A DNA stretch of 64,000 nucleotides. Source: Opitutaceae bacterium EW11. Lineage in GTDB: Bacteria > Verrucomicrobiota > Verrucomicrobiia > Opitutales > Opitutaceae. Numbering within the stretch: position 1 is the stretch's first letter; every line of letters starts with the position of its first letter. The notes below the pieces were generated by a model, which was given only the letters and a program-made list of their open reading frames with translations, had not been told where the DNA came from and made no database searches. A program made the translations under genes and the position numbers. This document shows, piece after piece, positions 17,556-25,410 of the stretch. Location: NCBI GenBank assembly GCA_003054665.1, contig QAYY01000015.1:186001-250000 (forward strand), given 5' to 3'.

Positions 17556-19250
17556 ATGGCGAGAATGAGCCCGCCAGTCACATTCGTTTTCTCCGTGTCC
17601 ACCCCCGAACCAGGTCCACCCGAGAGACCGTCCTCGTCTCCGTTTCCGATCGGCGCCACGACGCCGCCGTTCCCCGCTCCCACGGTCGAGCGCCTGCTTT
17701 TCGAGCGGCTGATGGAGAGCCTGCCGGACACCGTCTATTTCAAGGATCGGGAAGGCCGGTTCATCTGCGTGAACAACGCCCACGCCCAACACGTGGGAAT
17801 GAAGTCTCCCTCCCAGGTCATCGGGAAGACCGACTACGACTTTTTCGCCCACGATCTCGCGAAGGACAAAGATCACGATGAGCGCGAAATCGTGCGGTCG
17901 GGGATCGGCATCGAAAAGAAGGAGGAGAGTTCGAAGAGCATCAGCGGCTCCGACCAGTGGGTGCTCACGACCAAACTGCCCCTCTACGGTCCGGGCGGCG
18001 AAATCATCGGCACGTTCGGCATCTCGCGCGACATCACCGAGGCCACCCGTTCCCGGCGCTCGCTCGAGGAACAGCACGAACTGCTGCGCACTTTGATCGA
18101 GATCCTCCCCGCCCGAGTCTCCATCAAAGACCGGGAAGGCCGGTTCCGGCTGGTAAACGAGGCCTACCGTGAATCCTACGGCCTGCCGGTCGTCGAGGAG
18201 ATCAAGGGCAAGCTGCTGAGCGAGCTGGTCACGGATTCTCGCATCTCGCAGATCGCCGCCGACGATCGCAAGGTCCTCGAGGAAGGCGCCAGTTTCCTCA
18301 ACCGCGAGGAGCTCGAAATCTCCGCCAACGGCGGCAAGCGGTGGATTTTGCTTTCAAAAGTGCCGCTCCGCGGCGCCGACGGCACTGTCCAGGGGATCGT
18401 GGCGGTCGGCACAGACATCACTGCGCAAAAGGACGCCGAGGTGCGTGCGCTCGAGGCGCAGCACGCCCTGGAGGAGAAGAACCGGCAAATGGAGGCCGAG
18501 CTCGCGCTCGCGTGCGAGCTGCAGACCGAGCTGATGACGTCGAGCCTGCAGTCCGTCGCTGCGCAGCTGACGACCACCGCTCCGTTCTCGCCGCATTTCG
18601 CCTCGCTGTACGAGCCCTCCGCGCACCTGGCGGGCGACTTCTTCCACCTCACGCCGATGTCGCCCACGACTTTCGGGCTCATGCTCTGCGACGTGATGGG
18701 GCACGGACTCAAGGCCGCGCTCGTCACCACGCTGATCCGCGGTCTGCTGACCGACATGAAGGCCGACGCACTGGAGCCCGCGACCGCGCTCGAGCTGATG
18801 AACGAGCGGCTCTGCCCGCTGCTCGACCGTCCGGCTCTCCCGCGCTTCGTCACCGCACTTTTCGCCAAGGTGGACACGCAGTCCGGGAAAGTGGAGGTCT
18901 CGAGCGCCGGGCATCCATGGCCGCTCCACAAGACCGGTCCGGGGACCGCCGCGCAGATCTCTCTCGGACAGTGCGGCCCGGCTCTGGGGCTGATCCGCGG
19001 CGCGAACTACGGAAAGGTGGAGTTCACCGTGTCCAAGGGCAGCCAGCTTCTCTGTTTCACCGACGGTCTGATCGAGGAGACGAACCCGGCCGGCGAAGAG
19101 TATGGGATCCAGCGGCTCACCCAGTCCCTGGCCAAGTGCACCGAATCCGCGCCGTCGCGCGCGATCGCCCACCTCGCACTCGGTATCCGGGACTTCACGA
19201 CGAAATCCGCGCACAACGACGATCACTGCGCGTTGATGCTCGCGTTTTAG
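17556..19250 (+). CDS. PAS-PAS-SpoIIE (PP2C) serine phosphatase
   Basis: A 564-residue cytosolic protein without membrane helices. After a Pro-rich N-terminus, two PAS domains follow (about 48-170 and 178-300), each opening with an LPDTVYFKDREGRF-type strand and closing with an FGISRDIT/VAVGTDIT motif. A coiled coil (about 300-330) leads to an RsbU/SpoIIE PP2C domain (about 340-564). The domain has GDFFHLTP, LCDVMGHGLKAAL, CFTDGLIEE and the terminal HNDDHCAL, so the metal-binding Asp set is intact. It would dephosphorylate a STAS protein in response to an unknown signal. No partner gene is adjacent; the nearest STAS/RsbW genes are at 45950-49216. Confidence 0.88.
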   Translation: MARMSPPVTFVFSVSTPEPGPPERPSSSPFPIGATTPPFPAPTVERLLFERLMESLPDTVYFKDREGRFICVNNAHAQHVGMKSPSQVIGKTDYDFFAHDLAKDKDHDEREIVRSGIGIEKKEESSKSISGSDQWVLTTKLPLYGPGGEIIGTFGISRDITEATRSRRSLEEQHELLRTLIEILPARVSIKDREGRFRLVNEAYRESYGLPVVEEIKGKLLSELVTDSRISQIAADDRKVLEEGASFLNREELEISANGGKRWILLSKVPLRGADGTVQGIVAVGTDITAQKDAEVRALEAQHALEEKNRQMEAELALACELQTELMTSSLQSVAAQLTTTAPFSPHFASLYEPSAHLAGDFFHLTPMSPTTFGLMLCDVMGHGLKAALVTTLIRGLLTDMKADALEPATALELMNERLCPLLDRPALPRFVTALFAKVDTQSGKVEVSSAGHPWPLHKTGPGTAAQISLGQCGPALGLIRGANYGKVEFTVSKGSQLLCFTDGLIEETNPAGEEYGIQRLTQSLAKCTESAPSRAIAHLALGIRDFTTKSAHNDDHCALMLAF

Positions 19251-19257
19251 CAACCCG

Positions 19258-19289
19258 CCTCGGCCGGTTCGACCGCCGCCGGCCTGAGG
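19258..19289. terminator. Hairpin between convergent genes
   Basis: CCTCGGCCGG (19258-19267) pairs with CCGGCC-T-GAGG (19279-19289) with one bulged base and an 11-base loop. It fills the gap between the phosphatase stop (plus) and the permease stop (minus). There is no T-run, so its terminator role is tentative. Confidence 0.4.
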
Positions 19290-19290
19290 T

Positions 19291-20490
19291 TCACGTTTCC
19301 CGGAGGGCGGTGGCGATGGGCGTCCGGGCGGCGTGGATCGCGGGGAAAAGGCCGCCGAGAAGCCCGATGATCGAGGCCCAGACGATCGCCTGGATCATGA
19401 GCGACGGGGTGACGCGGAAGGCGAAGGCCACCTGGCTGAACGTCTGCCAGTTCATCGTCGTGGCCTGGTAGCCGTTGAACGCCAGATAGGCGATCACCGC
19501 TCCGGATGCACCGCCGATGATCGCGACGACCAGCGACTCGAGCAGCACCGAGACGATCACCGCAAACGTGCCGAAGCCCAGCGCACGCAACGTCGCAATC
19601 TCCCGCACGCGTGCGGCGACCGCTCCGTACATCGTGTTGAGCGCGGCGAAAAACGCGCCGAGCGCCATCATGAAGGCGATGAAGAACCCGATGCCGCGGA
19701 TGAAATTCGTCAGGAACGTCGACTGCTCCGCGAAAAACTCGCTCTGCCGAAGCACCTTCACGCTCAGCCGCGGATTCGAGGTCAGCGCATCCTTGAACGC
19801 CTGGAACGATCCCGTGGAGCTCAGCCGCGCGAGCACCGATTGGTAGGTGTCGCCGCGGTGATACGCCGGCTGGAGCACGGCGGCGTCCGTCCAGATTTCC
19901 GACTCCGCCGCTCCCCCGCCCGCCGAGAACACGCCAACGACGAGCCATTCGTGCGTGCCCAGCTTGATCGTGTGACCGACGTCCGTGCCGGCGAAGGCAC
20001 GCGCGGCGCCCGCGCCGACCACCACTTCGTTGCGCCCCGGCTCAAACCACCTGCCCTGCTCCAGTTTCACATTGGCCCGGACCGCCCGCGCGGACGGCCC
20101 GACGCCCCGCATCGGCACGTTGGCGTCGGTTCCCGTCGAGCGCTTCGGGAGATTGATGATCACAAAGAGCTCCGGCGACGCCAGGGCGCCGTTGTCGTCC
20201 CGCGCCAGCCCCGGCGCATCCGCGATGACGCGCGTTTCCTCGCGCTGGAGTCCGCTCGTCATCTCCGTGTCGGCACCCGTGCGCAAGACGAGCGCCACAT
20301 CGTCGGCGCCAGTCGCGCGCATCGCGTGACGAAAACCCTCGGCGATCGAGAGGACGCCGATGAGCACCAGCACGACGCCGGCGATGCCGACGGCGGCGGT
20401 GAGCGCAGAACCCTTCCGCTCGGTGACCGTGCGGAGGTTCACGAGCGTGATCGACGCAACCTGAGAGAACCAGTTGGCGATGGAAATCAT
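19291..20490 (-). CDS. ABC transporter permease, MacB/FtsX type (second permease of operon)
   Basis: A 399-residue inner-membrane protein with the MacB topology: one N-terminal helix (about 26-48), a large periplasmic domain (about 50-265), then three helices around 275-300, 325-350 and 360-385. The FtsX core motif is clear (VREIATLRALGFGTFAVIVSVLLESL). It is the last gene of the efflux operon 23591-19291, separated from the first permease by 37 bases. With two different permeases the channel is probably a heterodimer. The substrate could be a lipopeptide, lipid or antimicrobial peptide. Confidence 0.85.
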   Translation of the reverse strand: MISIANWFSQVASITLVNLRTVTERKGSALTAAVGIAGVVLVLIGVLSIAEGFRHAMRATGADDVALVLRTGADTEMTSGLQREETRVIADAPGLARDDNGALASPELFVIINLPKRSTGTDANVPMRGVGPSARAVRANVKLEQGRWFEPGRNEVVVGAGAARAFAGTDVGHTIKLGTHEWLVVGVFSAGGGAAESEIWTDAAVLQPAYHRGDTYQSVLARLSSTGSFQAFKDALTSNPRLSVKVLRQSEFFAEQSTFLTNFIRGIGFFIAFMMALGAFFAALNTMYGAVAARVREIATLRALGFGTFAVIVSVLLESLVVAIIGGASGAVIAYLAFNGYQATTMNWQTFSQVAFAFRVTPSLMIQAIVWASIIGLLGGLFPAIHAARTPIATALRET

Positions 20491-20527
20491 GGCGTGTCCA
20501 GAGGTGTCGTTTTGTTTTTCTCGACCG

Positions 20528-21685
20528 TCAGGCCTGCCGGCGGAGCGCCTCCGCGATCCGCAGTCTCATCGCCTGGGAGGCGGGGAAAATACCCGCCAGG
20601 AATCCGAGCACCAGGACCAGGATGAAGCCCACCACGAGATCGTGGTTCGGAATGTAGAAGACCGGCAGCATGCTCGGGACCGGATTCCAGACGGACACCA
20701 GGGCCCAGACGAAACCGAGGCCGACGAAGCCGCCGAGGCCGGCGATGCTGAACGATTCGGCCAGCACCACGCCGAGCACCAGGCGGTTGCTGAAGCCCAT
20801 CGCCTTCAGAACGCCGATCTCCTCGGTGCGCTCGCGGACGGACTGCGCCATCGTGTTGCCCGCAACGAGGAGGATCGTGAAAAAGACGGCGGTCAGGATC
20901 GACGTCGTGATCTTGCCCATGTCGCCGATCTGCTGCGCCCAGCCCTGGGCGAAGGCGCCCTCGGGCTCGGTCTTCGTCTCGTAGGGAGAGTTTTCGAACT
21001 CGGCGTCGATCGCCTTGGCCACCTCCGCCGCTCGATCGGGATTCTGAATACGGACGACGTACCAGCCGACCATGCCTTTCGCATAGGCGCGGCCCTCGTC
21101 GAAGTAGTCGTAGCGGAAGAAAAAGCCCGACGTGTCTGAGCCCTTCTTCAGCGCGTCGTAGACACCGACGAGGTCGAACTGCCAGGTATCGTCGTTGTTG
21201 GGGTGCTGCCAGATCGGCGACTTGAGCGAGATCCGGTCCCCGACTTTCCAGCCGAACCGGTCCAGGGTCGCGCGGCCGACGATCGCGCCGGTACGGTTGG
21301 CCAGCCACGCCTTCCGCTGCGCCTCGGGCAGGGTGAACTCGTTGTAGATGCTGAGGAACCGCTCGGGCTCCACCGGCATGCTGGCGAAAAAGTTCTTCGG
21401 GTCCTGGTAGATGCCGCCGAACCAGCTCTGGTGGGAAGACAGAGTCACTCCGGGAATGCGCTCGATCCGCTGCTGGTACGTGATGGGCAGCATCTGGATG
21501 ATGGATACCTTGTGCCGCACCACGAGGCGGTCCGCGCCCGCCACCGAAACGCCGCCGCTCAGCGCCTCGCGGATCGCGCCCATGAAGCCGTAGAGCACGA
21601 ACGCGACGAGGATCGAGAGGATGGTGAGCGTCGTCCTCAGCTTCCTGCGCGTCAGATTGCGCCAGACGAGGTAGAGGAATTTCAT
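20528..21685 (-). CDS. ABC transporter permease, MacB/FtsX type (first permease of operon)
   Basis: A 385-residue permease starting MKFLYLVWRNLTRRKLRT, with the first helix at about 18-40, a periplasmic domain and three C-terminal helices (about 260-285, 310-335, 345-368). The FtsX motif is RTEEIGVLKAMGFSNRLVLG. ATG 21685 overlaps the ATPase stop codon (ATGA), which fixes the start and implies coupled translation. It is diverged from its partner at 19291. Confidence 0.87.
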   Translation of the reverse strand: MKFLYLVWRNLTRRKLRTTLTILSILVAFVLYGFMGAIREALSGGVSVAGADRLVVRHKVSIIQMLPITYQQRIERIPGVTLSSHQSWFGGIYQDPKNFFASMPVEPERFLSIYNEFTLPEAQRKAWLANRTGAIVGRATLDRFGWKVGDRISLKSPIWQHPNNDDTWQFDLVGVYDALKKGSDTSGFFFRYDYFDEGRAYAKGMVGWYVVRIQNPDRAAEVAKAIDAEFENSPYETKTEPEGAFAQGWAQQIGDMGKITTSILTAVFFTILLVAGNTMAQSVRERTEEIGVLKAMGFSNRLVLGVVLAESFSIAGLGGFVGLGFVWALVSVWNPVPSMLPVFYIPNHDLVVGFILVLVLGFLAGIFPASQAMRLRIAEALRRQA

Positions 21686-22380
21686 CCTGGGTTCTCCGAG
21701 AAGAGCTGGCCCTTGTTCAGATACACCGTCCGGGACGCCCGCGCCGACGCGTGCGGGTCGTGCGTCACCATGACGATCGTTTTGCCATGGTCGCGGCTGA
21801 GCGCCTGGAGCAGCGCGAGAATCTCGTCGCCAGATTTGCGGTCGAGATCGCCCGTCGGCTCGTCGCACAGGAGGATGGTCGGATCCGTGACGATCGCCCG
21901 AGCGATGCCGACGCGCTGCTGTTCGCCGCCGGACATCTGCCGCGGATAGTGCCGGGTGCGGTGCGAAAGACCGACCATGCCCAGCGCCACCTCGACGTGC
22001 TTGCGGCGCTCCGCCTTCGACAAGTGCGTCAGCAGAAGCGGCAGCTCGACGTTGCGCTCCGCCGTGAGGACCGGAAGCAGGTTGTAGAACTGGAAGACCA
22101 GGCCGATGTGGCGCGCCCGCCAGCCGGACAACGCGTGGTCCGACATCTGATCGACGCGATCGCCGCCGATTTCGACGGTGCCCCGCGTGGCCCGATCCAG
22201 GCCGCCGATCAGGTTCAACAGGGTGGACTTGCCGGAACCGGAAGGTCCCATCAGGGCGAGAAACTCGCCGGCCTTCACCTCCAGGTTCAGCCCGGTGAGG
22301 ACATGGATCTCCTCGGATCCACGGCGGAACACCTTATCCACTTCTTTGACGCGAACGAGAACTCCGTCGGTCGTGCTCAT
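21682..22380 (-). CDS. ABC transporter ATPase, MacB/LolD type
   Basis: A 232-residue cytoplasmic ATPase with Walker A GPSGSGKST (about 44-52), a Q-loop (FQFYNLLPVLTAERNVELP), the signature [13 protein letters not shown], Walker B ILLCDEPTGDLD and the switch His in TMVMVTHD-like IVMVTHDPHA. Size and the GLDRATRG spacing fit the LolD/MacB group that powers FtsX-type permeases. It overlaps both the upstream fusion protein (22377-22380) and the downstream permease (21682-21685) by ATGA. Confidence 0.93.
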   Translation of the reverse strand: MSTTDGVLVRVKEVDKVFRRGSEEIHVLTGLNLEVKAGEFLALMGPSGSGKSTLLNLIGGLDRATRGTVEIGGDRVDQMSDHALSGWRARHIGLVFQFYNLLPVLTAERNVELPLLLTHLSKAERRKHVEVALGMVGLSHRTRHYPRQMSGGEQQRVGIARAIVTDPTILLCDEPTGDLDRKSGDEILALLQALSRDHGKTIVMVTHDPHASARASRTVYLNKGQLFSENPG

Positions 22381-23591
22381 GGTTGTTTTTCGATTACGCG
22401 GGCTCCTTCGCCCAAATTCTCGGGACCTTCCAGGATCACCTTCTCCCCGACTTCGAGCCCGCCGGTCACGGTGGTCTCGTCGCCTTGCGTTCCTTCCACG
22501 GCGATCGCGCGCCGCTCCACGCGGCCGTCGCGCACCACCCACACGGCGTCGCGCCCGTCCAGCTTCCGCAGCGCCGTTTTGGGGATCACGAAACTCCGCT
22601 TCTGAGCGGCTGCGCCCTCGGCGCTCTGGAACGCGACCTTGAGTCCCATATCGGGGAGGATCCGCGGATCCAGGGCGTCGAAGCCCACGCGAACTCGGAC
22701 CGTCGCCTTCTGCCGATCGGCCGACGGGATGATCGCGATGACCTTCGACGGGATGTGCCAGTCGGGATAAGAATCGAGCGTCACCACGACCGGCTGACCG
22801 GCGGCGACGCGGTTGATGTAGCTCTCATTGACGTCCACCTCCACCTCGAGCGAGGCCATGTCGACGATGGTGCAGATGCCGGTGCGGGTGAAACTGCCGC
22901 CGGCGGACATCGGGGAAATCATCTCGCCGGGTTGGGCGTTCTTCGCCGTGACGACTCCGGCAAACGGTGCGCGCACGATCGTGTCGTCGAGCTGCTGTTT
23001 CCAAACCTCCACGCTTCGCTCCGCCACGCCGACCTCGGCCTTCTGGCGTTCGAGCCTGGCCTCGAGCGTGGCGAATTCCGCGCGGGCCGTATCCAGTTCG
23101 GCATCACTTGTCACGCGGCTTTCGGAAAGTTGGGTCGTGCGGCGCAGGGTGCGCTGCGCCTGGTCGAGAGCCGCCTGGGTCTCCCCGATGGCTTTTTTCG
23201 AGGCCTCCAACTGAGCCTCGGCCAGCCGGAGGTTTGTCTCGACGTTGGTCGCGTCGATTCGCGCGAGCATCTGGCCTTCGGTGACCCGCATGCCTTCTTC
23301 GATGAACACCTCGACCACTCGGCCGGTGACCTTGGAGGAGACGGTCGCGGCGCGTCTCGCCGTGACGTAGCCGGAGGCATTGAGCAGCGTCGAACCGCCG
23401 CCGCTCGAACTCTGCTGCACGACCGCCGTGCGCACCGGCAACGCCCGTGGGCGCTGGAAAAACCACCAGGCGGCTCCGCCTGCAGCCAGGAGCAGGAACG
23501 CCACGACGATCAAAGGCGCGCGCGAACGGCGACCGTCCGTCGAAGGACGATGAATTTTCAACTCATTCAGGGAGTGGGGCCCAGTGGTCAT
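22377..23591 (-). CDS. Periplasmic membrane-fusion protein (HlyD/RND-MFP family)
   Basis: A 404-residue adaptor. A cytoplasmic N-terminus leads to a membrane anchor (about 29-48), then the barrel-sandwich hybrid half-motif (NASGYVTARRAATVSSKVTGRV), a long alpha-hairpin (about 105-190) and the second half-motif (APFAGVVTAKNAQPGEM). The beta-barrel and membrane-proximal domains complete it. It would link the MacB-type pump to an outer-membrane channel, which is not encoded here. ATG 23591 is first in the operon; an upstream TTG at 23606 is less likely. Confidence 0.9.
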   Translation of the reverse strand: MTTGPHSLNELKIHRPSTDGRRSRAPLIVVAFLLLAAGGAAWWFFQRPRALPVRTAVVQQSSSGGGSTLLNASGYVTARRAATVSSKVTGRVVEVFIEEGMRVTEGQMLARIDATNVETNLRLAEAQLEASKKAIGETQAALDQAQRTLRRTTQLSESRVTSDAELDTARAEFATLEARLERQKAEVGVAERSVEVWKQQLDDTIVRAPFAGVVTAKNAQPGEMISPMSAGGSFTRTGICTIVDMASLEVEVDVNESYINRVAAGQPVVVTLDSYPDWHIPSKVIAIIPSADRQKATVRVRVGFDALDPRILPDMGLKVAFQSAEGAAAQKRSFVIPKTALRKLDGRDAVWVVRDGRVERRAIAVEGTQGDETTVTGGLEVGEKVILEGPENLGEGARVIEKQP

Positions 23592-23923
23592 GAGCGGAAG
23601 GGGCAACGCGATCCAGCCAGTTCACGCCTCGGAAAGCACAGCCCGCCGAGAGGAAACGACCAACATCGCAGGGTGATGCTCGGCCAAGCTGGCGGCACGA
23701 ATCGGCACAGACAAGACAAAGCTCGCCACAAACGGCCGGCGGAACGTCTCCAAACTGTACCGCGTCCGACCGCCGGCACTACGCGACGAAGCACCGTCGC
23801 TGCGACGTCCGCCTCCGACGAGCCAGCCGTCTCGCGCCGGGATCGGTCGCGAGAGCGCGCCAAACGTCCGGAGATCAGCCGGCGTTTGCGTTCCCCTGGG
23901 CAAGTGAGTCTGATGCGCCGCGC
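23592..23923. other. 332-base divergent intergenic region
   Basis: This lies between the efflux operon (minus) and the sugar symporter (plus) and must hold both promoters. Short frames here have Arg-rich composition without domain character. I see no clear hairpin, operator or RNA gene. Confidence 0.5.
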
Positions 23924-25270
23924 ATGGACCCCACCCCGCTCCCTGTCCGCGAGAAGATCGGCTACGGACTCGGCGACGCCGCCAGCCATATCGTTTTCGA
24001 CAACGTCATGTTCTACATGATGTTTTTCTACACCGACGTGTTTGGGCTCCCCGCCGCTTTCGTCGGAGGCATGTTCCTCCTCGCGCGGGCCCTGGACGCG
24101 GTGAGCGATCCGATCATGGGCTGGCTCGCCGACCGGACACACAGCCGGTGGGGCAAATTCCGTCCGTATCTTTTGTGGGGGAGCCTTCCCTTCGGCATCA
24201 GTTGCGTGCTCGCATACAGCACCCCGGATCTCAGCTCGACGGGGAAACACCTCTTCGCCGCGGCAACCTACACCCTGCTGACGCTGATGTATACGGTGGT
24301 GAACATTCCGTACTGCGCGCTGGGCGGCGTCGTCACCGGCGACGACCGGCAGAGGATCTCCCTTCAATCCTACCGATTCGTGCTCGCGACCGCGGGTGGC
24401 ATGCTGAGCACGGTGCTGATGGTGCCGCTGGCCACCGCGATCGGCGGCGCGAACAAAGCCGTGGGGTACCGCGGCGCGATCGCGCTCCTCGCCGCGGCCG
24501 CCGTGGCGATGCTCTTGCTCTGTTTCGCCACGACGCGCGAACGTCTCGCGCCGAAACAGGAAACCGCGGGGTCGTTCTGGGCCGACCTCCGCGCCATCGC
24601 GGGCAACGATCAGTGGCGGATCGTCGGGGTGCTCACGGTGCTCAACATCCTCGCGGTGGCGACGCGCGGCGGGGCGATGATGTATTACGTCACCTACCTG
24701 CTCGGCGACGCCGGCCTGTTCACCGCGTTCCTCGCGACCTACTCGGTCGGCAACATCCTCGGCTGCCTCCTGACGAAGCCTCTCACCGACCGTTACTGCA
24801 AGGTGAGCGTCTTCGCCTGGATCAACCTCGCGCTCGCCGCGCTGAGCGCGCTGATGATGCTGGTTCCCGCCGGCCAGGCGGCGTGGATGTTCTCGTTGGT
24901 CTTCGCCATCGGCGTGCTGCACCAGCTCATCACGCCGATCCAATGGGTGATGATGTCCGACACCGTGGACTACGGCGAATGGAAGTCCGGCAAACGCCTC
25001 ACCGGGGTGAGCTTCGCCGGAACGCTTTTCGTCCTGAAACTCGGCCTCGCGCTGAGCGGCGCCCTGATCGGATGGACTCTCTCGGGAGTCGGCTACGCCT
25101 CGGGAGCGGCCCGGCAATCCCCGCTGGCGCTCAAGGGCATCGTCGCGCTGTTCACCCTCGTGCCGTCGGCCTGTTACCTGGCCAGCGTGCTGGTTTCTCG
25201 GGCGTATCGACTCCGTCGCGACAGAATGCAGGTCATCGCGGCCGCCCTGGCGGCACCTTCACCCAAATGA
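23924..25270 (+). CDS. GPH-family sugar:cation symporter (MelB/XynB-like)
   Basis: A 448-residue inner-membrane transporter of the glycoside-pentoside-hexuronide branch of the major facilitator superfamily, with 12 predicted helices. Diagnostic motifs are KIGYGLGDAASHIVF at the N-terminus, RALDAVSDPIMGWLADRT, and the R-W-G-KFRPY loop. The later motif TVDYGEWKSGKRLTGVSFAG is typical of the family. It probably imports an oligosaccharide or glycoside with Na+ or H+. The GH3 glycosidase at 25411 follows after 140 bases and may process what is taken up or released outside. Confidence 0.9.
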   Translation: MDPTPLPVREKIGYGLGDAASHIVFDNVMFYMMFFYTDVFGLPAAFVGGMFLLARALDAVSDPIMGWLADRTHSRWGKFRPYLLWGSLPFGISCVLAYSTPDLSSTGKHLFAAATYTLLTLMYTVVNIPYCALGGVVTGDDRQRISLQSYRFVLATAGGMLSTVLMVPLATAIGGANKAVGYRGAIALLAAAAVAMLLLCFATTRERLAPKQETAGSFWADLRAIAGNDQWRIVGVLTVLNILAVATRGGAMMYYVTYLLGDAGLFTAFLATYSVGNILGCLLTKPLTDRYCKVSVFAWINLALAALSALMMLVPAGQAAWMFSLVFAIGVLHQLITPIQWVMMSDTVDYGEWKSGKRLTGVSFAGTLFVLKLGLALSGALIGWTLSGVGYASGAARQSPLALKGIVALFTLVPSACYLASVLVSRAYRLRRDRMQVIAAALAAPSPK

Positions 25271-25410
25271 GAGACTGCGAACGCCGTGGAGTCTGCGCCT
25301 CCCCTTCGCGCAGGATGCCGCACACGGCAGAAGCCGGCGTCGATGCCCCGTCGCGCGAACGACGGCCACGGCGGAGTCGTTCGGCGTTCTCCGACCCGTG
25401 TTTTCCTTTC

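Noticed and set aside
24148-25410. Upstream extension of the GH3 frame through the symporter gene
   Set aside because: The extension overlaps the GPH symporter and is Arg-rich; the signal peptide at 25411 marks the true start.
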